From positions 1-7,238 of the forward strand of contig JAQTVG010000046.1 in assembly GCA_028706895.1 (NCBI GenBank): a DNA stretch of 7,238 bases, given 5' to 3'. This document shows, piece by piece, positions 1-5,027 of the stretch. Numbering within the stretch: position 1 is the stretch's first letter; the number at the start of each line of letters is the position of its first letter. The position numbers and the translations under genes are program-made. Source of the DNA: Candidatus Omnitrophota bacterium (GTDB lineage: Bacteria; Omnitrophota; Gorgyraeia; Gygaellales; Profunditerraquicolaceae). The notes under the pieces were generated by a model, which had not been told where the DNA came from, did not search any database, and worked only from the letters and a program-made list of their open reading frames with translations.

Positions 1-1
1 A

Positions 2-130
2 AATCCATATATAGTGTATTTACGTATGAATGTGGATTCAGGCGTACTTGAGTGGTATAAAGATAATACTTATAGCGAGAATCCGTGTACTGACTGTACG
101 TCTACGGGTGCGTCTTCTTATTGTCCATAA
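2..130 (+). CDS. C-terminal fragment of a possible pilin-like protein (5' end outside window)
   Basis: An open frame enters from the left edge and runs 42 codons to a TAA at 128-130. Its start is not in the window, so its true length is unknown. The visible residues contain the stretch YIVYLRMN followed by an EWYKD segment. These resemble the C-terminal part of the pilin-like protein encoded at 6478-6891, which has YWVILRLN followed by IWEDG: Y, V, L, R and N fall in register. The tail has three cysteines, two in a C-x2-C arrangement plus one two residues before the end. The pilin link rests on a short hand alignment and is tentative; it could instead be another small secreted protein. Nothing visible suggests that it is broken. 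Confidence 0.45.
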   Translation, partial: NPYIVYLRMNVDSGVLEWYKDNTYSENPCTDCTSTGASSYCP

Positions 131-258
131 TAAACATAGATAAGAGCATTTTTATAATAAAATACTTACTGGTTTTATTTCAGGGCTTCCTTCCTTATAC
201 TCTTCAATAATAAAATTAGAAATAGTTATTTTTGGCTGCTGTATTTGTTTTCCATTGC
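131..258. other. AT-rich intergenic gap with no recognisable gene
   Basis: This stretch, between the upstream gene's stop and the candidate promoter of the dehydrogenase gene, is very AT-rich. I see no open frame with a plausible start and ribosome binding site, no RNA gene, and no GC-rich terminator hairpin. The only inverted repeat noticed is A/T-only (156-162 with 173-179) and is weak. Confidence 0.5.
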
Positions 259-286
259 TTGCAAAATCTTATAGAGGTGGTAAAAT
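259..286 (+). promoter_or_regulatory. Candidate sigma70-type promoter for the dehydrogenase gene
   Basis: A TTGCAA at 259-264 and a TAAAAT at 281-286 are separated by 16 bases. Initiation about seven bases beyond the -10 box would fall at about 292-294, directly at the ATG at 295. That gives a leaderless or nearly leaderless message, the same geometry as the stronger lysS promoter in this window. The match is imperfect and the region is AT-rich, so a chance match is possible. Confidence 0.4.
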
Positions 287-294
287 ATAACGTT

Positions 295-1323
295 ATGCGT
301 ATAGCAATGTATTATAGTAATCGTGATATCAGGGTGGAAGAGGCATCTAAGCCCAAGATTGGGCCGGGCGAGCTCTTAGTCCGCGTGGAGGCATCGGGGA
401 TCTGTGGCAGCGATGTAATGGAGTGGTATCGCATTAACAGGACGCCGCTTGTGCTGGGCCACGAAATCGCAGGCACTATTGAAGAAGTTGGCGAAGGCGT
501 CAAAATTTATAAGAAAGGCGACAGGGTAGCCTGCGCCCACCATGTCCCTTGCGGAAAATGCCGTTATTGTTTGTCCGGACATGAGACTGTCTGTGATACA
601 TTACGTAAGACTAATTTTGACCCAGGCGGTTTCTGCGAGTATTTGCGCCTGCCTAAAATAAATGTAGATTGCGGAGTTTTGCCTTTGCCTGATTCAGTAT
701 CTTTTGATGAGGCGACGTTTATTGAGCCTCTGGCTTGCGTACTCCGGGGGCAGAGATTAGCAGGTATGAAGCCGGGGCAGACTATTCTTGTCGCGGGCAG
801 CGGCATAGCCGGTTTATTACATATACATTTGGCTAAAGTAATGGGAGCAGGCCGCATTATTGCTACAGATATCTCGGAGTACCGTCTCCAGGCAGCTAAA
901 AAATTCGGCGCAGACATAAGCATAAATGCCAAAGAATATTCTTCGGATAAATTACGCAGCTTAAATAATGGAATGCTTGCGGATTTGGTTATAGTATCAA
1001 CTGGCGCGCCTTCGGCCATTGAACAGGCGTTAGGATCTGTTGAGCGCGGCGGAAAAATACTCTTTTTTGCTCCTACGGATAAAGACAGAAAAGTCTCTAT
1101 TTTCTTTAATGAATTATTCTGGCGCACTGAAGTGGGCCTTGTAAGTTCATATGCGGCTAGCCCAGCGGATTATAAAGCGGCGCTTGATTTGATAGCAGCT
1201 AAAAAGCTTGATGTTAACGGAATGATTACGCATAGGTTAAACTTGGCAGAAACCGGCACGGGATTTAAATTGGTAGCTGAAGCAGCAGATTCTATAAAAG
1301 TAATTATTTATCCGCAAGAATAA
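295..1323 (+). CDS. Zinc-dependent medium-chain alcohol/polyol dehydrogenase
   Basis: A 342-residue enzyme of the medium-chain dehydrogenase/reductase superfamily, expected to oxidise an alcohol, polyol or sugar derivative with NAD(P)+ in the cytoplasm. Catalytic-zinc ligands are visible at C37 (GICGSD), H56-E57 (GHE) and E144 (IEPLAC). The structural-zinc lobe has C86, C89, C92 and C100. The Rossmann loop is GSGIAG at 168-173, and D192 at the end of the next strand suggests a preference for NAD+. The ATG at 295 is chosen because the protein then begins as family members do (MRIAMYY..DIRVEE). The frame is open back to a TTG at 232, but that adds 21 residues with no family character. A GAGGTGG at 274-280 is too far upstream for a normal Shine-Dalgarno spacing. 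Relatives include sorbitol, threonine and galactitol-phosphate dehydrogenases; the substrate cannot be read from sequence. It lies 57 bases before an LsrF-type aldolase, suggesting a shared catabolic step. Confidence 0.92.
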   Translation: MRIAMYYSNRDIRVEEASKPKIGPGELLVRVEASGICGSDVMEWYRINRTPLVLGHEIAGTIEEVGEGVKIYKKGDRVACAHHVPCGKCRYCLSGHETVCDTLRKTNFDPGGFCEYLRLPKINVDCGVLPLPDSVSFDEATFIEPLACVLRGQRLAGMKPGQTILVAGSGIAGLLHIHLAKVMGAGRIIATDISEYRLQAAKKFGADISINAKEYSSDKLRSLNNGMLADLVIVSTGAPSAIEQALGSVERGGKILFFAPTDKDRKVSIFFNELFWRTEVGLVSSYAASPADYKAALDLIAAKKLDVNGMITHRLNLAETGTGFKLVAEAADSIKVIIYPQE

Positions 1324-1376
1324 ATGACACCCAAACCTATATGATGGTTTGGTGCGCACTTTTTGTGCAGGGAGGA
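1323..1376 (+). promoter_or_regulatory. Two-hairpin conserved RNA leader of lsrF (copy 1), including the Shine-Dalgarno
   Basis: This element starts on the last base of the dehydrogenase stop codon and ends in the ribosome binding site of lsrF. It opens with AATGACACCC. Hairpin 1 spans 1328-1354: nine pairs, a single bulged C in the CACCC arm, and the 8-base loop TATATGAT. One unpaired C (1355) separates it from hairpin 2 (1356-1368): GCAC, loop TTTTT, GTGC. AGGGAGGA (1369-1376) follows at once. The same 54-base layout lies upstream of htpX (3909-3962) with no gap needed to align them, and the stem differences between the copies are compensatory. This indicates an RNA element acting on translation initiation. 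I do not recognise it as a known riboswitch family; the ligand or trigger is unknown. Confidence 0.75.
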
Positions 1377-1380
1377 GACC

Positions 1381-2175
1381 ATGGATTGGGGAATGAAAAA
1401 TAGATTACAGCGAATATTTAAGGAAGACGGCAAGACCGTGATGCTGGCGCTTGACCATGGCTATTTCCTGGGGCCTGTAAGCAGGTTAGAGGATCCCCGC
1501 AAAACCATTGAACCGCTTATTCCTTACGCGGATGCGCTTATGCTTACAAGAGGGGTATTACGTAATTGCATTGATCCTAAATTCAATACTCCATTTATAT
1601 TGAGGGCATCAGGGGGTAACAGTGTCTTAGGGAAAGATTTGTCTAACGAAGGTATTGCTCTTTCTTTTGAAGATGCCATACGTCTTAATGCCTCGGCAGT
1701 AGCTTTATCTGTTTATGTAGGCACCGACCATGAACACCAGACTTTAATCAACCTCACCAAGCTTATTGATGAAGGGCATAGGTATGGCATGCCAGTATTG
1801 GCAGTTACTGCCGTGGGAAAAGAATTAGAGAAACGAGATTCGAGGTATCTTTCTTTGGCGAGCCGTATCGCGGCTGAATTGGGGGCTAATATCGTAAAGA
1901 CTTATTATTGCGAGGATTTTGAAAAGGTGGTTAAGTCCTGCTTTGTTCCTATTGTTATAGCAGGCGGCCCTAAGTTAAAAGATGAGATGGATGTTTTAAA
2001 GATGGCTTACGAAGCAATCGCGCAAGGGGCAAGCGGCGTAGATATGGGCAGGAACATTTGGCAGTCGCGTTGGCCTGTGGCAGTAATTTCCGCTATCCGC
2101 AGCATCGTCCATGAAAAGGCCTCGCTTAAAAAGGCGTGCAGCTTATTTAACAGCTTAAAAAATAAGACTAAATAA
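1381..2175 (+). CDS. lsrF: LsrF-type class I aldolase/thiolase (3-hydroxy-5-phosphonooxypentane-2,4-dione thiolase family)
   Basis: A 264-residue TIM-barrel enzyme of the DeoC/Fba class I aldolase group. It closely resembles E. coli LsrF along its whole length: the start MDWGM..RL.RIF, then GKTVML.LDHGYF.GP, TRG.LR, LRASG.NS, DA.RLN, G..HEHQ, the Schiff-base lysine K173 in IVKTYY, VPIVIAGG, and QGASGVDMGRNI near the C-terminus. E. coli LsrF transfers acetyl to CoA from the phosphorylated autoinducer-2 breakdown product, giving dihydroxyacetone phosphate. This protein lacks about 27 N-terminal residues of the E. coli form, which lie outside the barrel core. The ATG at 1381 is preferred over a TTG at 1363 because GGAGG sits at 1371-1375 and the family similarity begins at MDWG. 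No other lsr gene (transport, kinase, repressor) is in the window, so the substrate may differ from the autoinducer-2 product. Translation is probably controlled by the two-hairpin leader. Confidence 0.9.
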   Translation: MDWGMKNRLQRIFKEDGKTVMLALDHGYFLGPVSRLEDPRKTIEPLIPYADALMLTRGVLRNCIDPKFNTPFILRASGGNSVLGKDLSNEGIALSFEDAIRLNASAVALSVYVGTDHEHQTLINLTKLIDEGHRYGMPVLAVTAVGKELEKRDSRYLSLASRIAAELGANIVKTYYCEDFEKVVKSCFVPIVIAGGPKLKDEMDVLKMAYEAIAQGASGVDMGRNIWQSRWPVAVISAIRSIVHEKASLKKACSLFNSLKNKTK

Positions 2176-2184
2176 GAAACGGGT

Positions 2185-3357
2185 ATGAAAAAATTAATTA
2201 CCGCAGCTGTTTTTCTTTCGCTATGTTTGGGTTTTTCAGTTTTTGCTTACAGCCAGGCACAGAGTGAAGAAAGCCATAAACTGATAATCTTTTTTTCGCC
2301 TACTTGCCATCAATGCGTTGAAGCAAAGGCAAAGATTATCCCCGGAATAGAAAAAGAATTTAAGGGCCGTATTAGCATAGAATACCGCGATATAAGCGGC
2401 ATAGAAAATTATAAATTACTCTTAGGCCTTAAGGAGAAATATAAAAGCAAAGTCAGCTCGGCCCTGCCTGTATTCTACTTTGACGGAGAGTTTCTTTCTG
2501 GGGCGGATATCAAAGGCAGTATCAGGAGGATTCTTGGCCGCTCTTTAGCCGGGCCGTATAAAGAAGAAGGGCTGCCGATAGTAGATTTAATGGCGCGCTT
2601 TAAGGATTTTAAGGCCAGCGGAATTGTAGTCGCTGGACTAGGGGATGGCATTAACCCATGCGCCTTTACAGTGATAGTATTTTTTATTTCTTATTTGGCT
2701 CTTCAGGGGTATAGAAAAAGAGAGCTTGTTATCATAGGATTATCTTTTATCTCGTCGGTATTCCTGACTTATTTTTTAATAGGGCTTGGCATATTCAACA
2801 TTGTTTACAGCCTGGAAAAGTTTTCTCTGGTGACAAAAGTATTTAATATTTGCGTTGGGGTATTCAGTGTCATGCTGGGGCTGATAACTGTCTATGACAT
2901 ATTTAAACTTCAGAAGACAGGTCAGACCGAAGGTTTGATATTGCAGCTGCCAAGGGCAGTTAAAAACCGGATACATTCAATAATCGGATTACATTACAGG
3001 AAGCCCCGGGGCCCGGAGGAAGATGTTGTAAACCAGCACTCCTTGAAATTAATCGTAACTGCTTTTGTGACAGGGTTTTTGGTTTCTTTTCTGGAGTTAG
3101 TCTGCACAGGGCAGCTTTATCTGCCGACAATAAATTTTGTCTTGAAGACAACCCCTCTTAAATTACAGGCACTGTCATACCTTGTTCTTTATAATTTGAT
3201 GTTTATCGTGCCTTTATTTATAATATTTATTTTTGCTTTATTAGGCGTAAGCTCTGAACAATTCTCCAGGATCTTAAAAAAGAACCTTCTGGGCATAAAG
3301 ATAATTATGGCGGTTTTATTTCTTGCTTTAGGAGTATTGTTACTATGGAGGCCGTAA
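2185..3357 (+). CDS. Thioredoxin-like domain fused to DsbD/CcdA-type thiol-disulfide transmembrane transporter
   Basis: A 390-residue membrane protein expected to pass reducing equivalents across the inner membrane. Residues 1-22 form a signal peptide (MKK, hydrophobic core, FAYS). Residues 31-118 look like a thioredoxin/glutaredoxin fold with the redox motif C41-H-Q-C44 after a beta strand (LIIFFSPT) and the cis-proline loop at ALP95. From about 145 onward six hydrophobic segments resemble the CcdA/DsbD core: GDGINPC with C159 in the first, and LELVCTGQ with C307 in the fourth, the usual redox cysteine pair of this family. A polar loop of about 45 residues (241-285) separates the two halves. 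The start lies 9 bases after lsrF with only a weak ribosome site, so coupling to lsrF is likely. The following DUF1573 gene is 1 base away. The N-terminal redox domain would face the periplasm. Which substrate it serves (thiol proteins, cytochrome c maturation) is not shown. Confidence 0.85.
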   Translation: MKKLITAAVFLSLCLGFSVFAYSQAQSEESHKLIIFFSPTCHQCVEAKAKIIPGIEKEFKGRISIEYRDISGIENYKLLLGLKEKYKSKVSSALPVFYFDGEFLSGADIKGSIRRILGRSLAGPYKEEGLPIVDLMARFKDFKASGIVVAGLGDGINPCAFTVIVFFISYLALQGYRKRELVIIGLSFISSVFLTYFLIGLGIFNIVYSLEKFSLVTKVFNICVGVFSVMLGLITVYDIFKLQKTGQTEGLILQLPRAVKNRIHSIIGLHYRKPRGPEEDVVNQHSLKLIVTAFVTGFLVSFLELVCTGQLYLPTINFVLKTTPLKLQALSYLVLYNLMFIVPLFIIFIFALLGVSSEQFSRILKKNLLGIKIIMAVLFLALGVLLLWRP

Positions 3358-3358
3358 A

Positions 3359-3775
3359 ATGATTAGGATAGTTTTATTATTGGTATTTCTTTTTTCTTCT
3401 TTACAATTATGTTATTCGACAGGCGGGGTTGAGGCAGCAGGACAGGTGAAAGAATCGTCTCGGTATGAAATGCCGGAGTCGTATACCTGGGATTTCGGGC
3501 AGGTTAAAGAGGGAGAAATACCTGAACACAGTTTTGCTTTAGAAAATAAATCCGATAAGACATTGACAATAAAGGATGTGAATAGCTCCTGCGGATGCAC
3601 TGTTTCCAAGGTTGAGAAGAAAATACTTATTCCGGGAGAGGCCACGGTAATAAATGTCAAATTCAAGTCTAAGGGTTATTCCGGAATAGTTAAGCAGTAT
3701 GTCTATGTGCACACCGACAGTATTGACAAACCAATCCTGAAGTTTACAATTAAAGCAGATGTAGTAAAACAATAA
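3359..3775 (+). CDS. Exported DUF1573-family protein
   Basis: A 138-residue protein with an N-terminal hydrophobic signal (residues 1-20). A cysteine at 18 is present, but LQLC is a poor lipobox, so lipoprotein status is doubtful. The mature part is a small beta-sandwich-like domain with the hallmarks of DUF1573: DFGQVKEGE (45-53), F.L.N.SDK.L.I (59-71), the cysteine motif SSCGCT (76-81, C78 and C80), and IPGE....V.F.S.GY.G (91-109). The family has no firmly assigned biochemical role and is often found outside the cytoplasm. The ATG at 3359 has a textbook GGAGG at 3347-3351, seven bases upstream and inside the end of the preceding gene, so the two genes are tightly co-translated. That pairing suggests the CGC motif may be a client or partner of the thioredoxin/DsbD fusion; this is an inference. 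Confidence 0.85.
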   Translation: MIRIVLLLVFLFSSLQLCYSTGGVEAAGQVKESSRYEMPESYTWDFGQVKEGEIPEHSFALENKSDKTLTIKDVNSSCGCTVSKVEKKILIPGEATVINVKFKSKGYSGIVKQYVYVHTDSIDKPILKFTIKADVVKQ

Positions 3776-3781
3776 AAAATA

Positions 3782-3906
3782 TAGAGACGTTTTTCAGCTC
3801 AAAGCGAAGACGCTTTCGCGCTCAAAGCGGAAAGTGTACCCTATAAAGGTACACTCTCCCGATTGTCCTGGAAGACGTCTTCAGATTGGTTCGGAAAGCG
3901 TCTCTA
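3782..3906 (+). ncRNA. Candidate structured RNA region with a 14-bp closing helix, upstream of htpX
   Basis: The ends of this stretch pair over 14 bases (3782-3795 with 3893-3906, including two G-T wobbles). Three hairpins sit inside. One is GCGAA/TTCGC (3804-3808 with 3815-3819). The second is a perfect 8-bp stem AGTGTACC/GGTACACT (3833-3840 with 3848-3855, loop CTATAAA), extendable by three more pairs past a mismatch. The third is a GAAG/CTTC stem with loop ACGT (3871-3882). No run of T follows any of them, so none is an intrinsic terminator. No convincing gene is encoded here: frames open through this stretch lack a start with a ribosome site. It may be the upstream part of the htpX leader RNA, or alternatively a small inverted-repeat mobile element, since the closing helix would look like terminal inverted repeats in DNA. 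The strand is assumed from the neighbouring genes. Confidence 0.5.
3797..3829 (+). repeat. Direct repeat of GCTCAAAGCG, two copies
   Basis: GCTCAAAGCG occurs at 3797-3806 and again at 3820-3829, 23 bases apart, flanking the loop and 3' arm of the GCGAA/TTCGC hairpin. It lies wholly within the structured region before htpX. Either copy could supply part of a hairpin arm. Its role is unknown. Confidence 0.55.
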
Positions 3907-3908
3907 AT

Positions 3909-3962
3909 AATGACACCCGGCCATATAGGAATGGCCGGTGCGCCTTTTGTAGGCAGGGAGGA
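3909..3962 (+). promoter_or_regulatory. Two-hairpin conserved RNA leader of htpX (copy 2), including the Shine-Dalgarno
   Basis: This is the second copy of the element seen before lsrF, also 54 bases long. It opens with AATGACACCC. Hairpin 1 spans 3914-3940, with CACCCGGCCA pairing to TGGCCGGTG, the same single bulged C, and the 8-base loop TATAGGAA. A single unpaired C (3941) precedes hairpin 2 (3942-3954): GCCT, loop TTTGT, AGGC. AGGGAGGA (3955-3962) follows and serves the ATG at 3967. Relative to the lsrF copy, four pairs of hairpin 1 and two pairs of hairpin 2 have changed on both sides so that pairing is kept. The CTCCC at 3856-3860 upstream could in principle pair with GGGAG at 3956-3960 and mask the ribosome site. 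Confidence 0.75.
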
Positions 3963-3966
3963 AGAA

Positions 3967-4926
3967 ATGTGGAGTTTAAAGTTGAGAATGTGGCTATTAT
4001 TGGCAGTTTTGTTTGCCATAGTTTATGCGGTTGTATCCTGGATTAGTTATGCCGCGGGGATAACTAATTTTTATTTTTACCTTATCCTGTCTTTAGTAAT
4101 GATGTTTATACAATATATGATTGGCCCAAAGATAGTAGAATGGACCATGCATGTAAAATATATCAAAAGAGCGGAAAACCCGCGCTTATTCCAGATGGTA
4201 GAAAGTTTAGCTATGCGCGCCCAGATTCCTGTGCCGAAGATTGGAATCGCCCAGATTGCGCTGCCAAATGCTTTTGCTTTTGGCAGAGGCATAAAGGACG
4301 GACGCATTTGTGTTACCGAAGGTATTCTGGGGTTATTGAACGACGAGGAGCTCAAGGCAGTACTAGGCCATGAGTTAACCCATTTAAAAAACCGGGATGT
4401 TTTGACGATTACCCTGCTTTCAGTTATACCAATGATTATGTATCGCATTGCCTGGCAATTTTTGTTTTTTGGCCGCAGGCGTGACGACAGAGGAGGTAAC
4501 GCTGTTTTGGTCGGGATAGCAGCTTTTATTTTTTATTTTATCACTAACCTTTTGGTGCTCTATGCTTCGCGCATACGAGAATATTTTGCTGATAGGGGCT
4601 CTGTACTTTTGGGAAACCAGCCATCGGCGCTTGCCTCCAGCCTTTATAAACTCGCATATGGCTCCGCGCGCATGAATAAAGAATCCTTAAAGGAAGTAGA
4701 AGGCTTAAAAGCGTTTTTTGTAAATGACCCGTCCCAGGCCATGAATGAAATCAGGGATTTGAAGCAGCTTGACTTAGACAAGAGCGGCACAATTGATAAG
4801 TCAGAATTAGACTTGCTAAGGAGCAAAAAAGTAAACTTGGGTTTCGGAGACAGGCTGTTAGAGGCCTTAAGCACTCACCCTAATATGCTCAAACGCATAA
4901 AGCATCTTTCCGAGTATAGAGCCTGA
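3967..4926 (+). CDS. htpX: HtpX-like M48 membrane metalloprotease with an EF-hand-like loop
   Basis: A 319-residue integral membrane zinc protease of peptidase family M48, expected to cleave damaged or misfolded membrane proteins from the cytoplasmic side. Two hydrophobic segments lie at about 8-30 and 34-55. Conserved PNAFAFGRG (100-108) precedes the zinc motif HELTH (135-139), in which H135 and H139 bind zinc and E136 is catalytic. Two further hydrophobic segments lie at about 146-168 and 178-200, followed by REYFADR (204-210), whose E205 is the third zinc ligand. The C-terminal STHP (302-305) is typical of the family. Residues 269-280 (DLDKSGTIDKSE) match a canonical EF-hand calcium loop. 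The ATG at 3967 follows AGGGAGGA with a four-base gap. The frame extends back to a TTG at 3886, but those codons run through the RNA leader and do not look like protein. An intrinsic terminator follows closely. Confidence 0.92.
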   Translation: MWSLKLRMWLLLAVLFAIVYAVVSWISYAAGITNFYFYLILSLVMMFIQYMIGPKIVEWTMHVKYIKRAENPRLFQMVESLAMRAQIPVPKIGIAQIALPNAFAFGRGIKDGRICVTEGILGLLNDEELKAVLGHELTHLKNRDVLTITLLSVIPMIMYRIAWQFLFFGRRRDDRGGNAVLVGIAAFIFYFITNLLVLYASRIREYFADRGSVLLGNQPSALASSLYKLAYGSARMNKESLKEVEGLKAFFVNDPSQAMNEIRDLKQLDLDKSGTIDKSELDLLRSKKVNLGFGDRLLEALSTHPNMLKRIKHLSEYRA

Positions 4927-4947
4927 TTTAGGCCCGGCAATAATAGC

Positions 4948-4983
4948 AAAAACCCGCCTGAATATACAAGGCGGGTTTTTCTT
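4948..4983 (+). terminator. Intrinsic (rho-independent) terminator after htpX
   Basis: A perfect 12-bp stem (4948-4959 with 4969-4980) has a GC-rich core ACCCGCC/GGCGGGT and a nine-base loop. It ends in a run of T interrupted by one C. It begins 21 bases after the htpX stop and closes that transcription unit. Because the stem has A residues opposite the T run, it may also work on the opposite strand, but no converging gene is present. Confidence 0.92.
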
Positions 4984-4989
4984 TAATAA

Positions 4990-5018
4990 TTGACATAAGT
5001 TGAATTCTCCTATATAAT
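4990..5018 (+). promoter_or_regulatory. Consensus sigma70 promoter of lysS
   Basis: TTGACA at 4990-4995 and TATAAT at 5013-5018 are both perfect consensus hexamers with the optimal 17-base spacer. They lie just after the terminator. Initiation would be expected at about 5024-5026, only two to four bases before the lysS ATG at 5028, leaving no room for a Shine-Dalgarno. Confidence 0.9.
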
Positions 5019-5027
5019 TATAAAACT

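Noticed and set aside
156..179. Inverted repeat AATAAAA/TTTTATT as a terminator of the upstream gene
   Set aside because: The seven pairs are all A-T with a ten-base loop and no following T run after a GC stem, so it is expected by chance in AT-rich DNA.
232..294. Upstream TTG start that would lengthen the dehydrogenase by 21 residues
   Set aside because: The extra residues are not like any family N-terminus, and the protein starting at 295 begins exactly where relatives do. A candidate promoter also overlaps this stretch.
564..1127. Long open frame of 187 codons on the minus strand inside the dehydrogenase gene
   Set aside because: It lies wholly within a gene with intact catalytic motifs, and its translation shows no recognisable domain or ribosome site. 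It is a shadow frame.
3831..3857. The strong hairpin AGTGTACC/GGTACACT as an intrinsic terminator for the DUF1573 operon
   Set aside because: No run of T follows the stem; the next bases are CTCCCG. It fits better as part of a structured RNA or repeat element.
3871..3882. ACGT-loop hairpin as part of a guanidine-II (mini-ykkC) riboswitch
   Set aside because: That class needs two hairpins with ACGR loops near the ribosome site. Only one ACGT loop is present, and the adjacent conserved hairpins have different loops.
3886..3966. TTG start that would lengthen HtpX by 27 residues, and an overlapping 70-codon frame from 3834
   Set aside because: These codons run through the conserved RNA leader. 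The added residues precede the natural first membrane helix, and the strong AGGGAGGA site points to the ATG at 3967.
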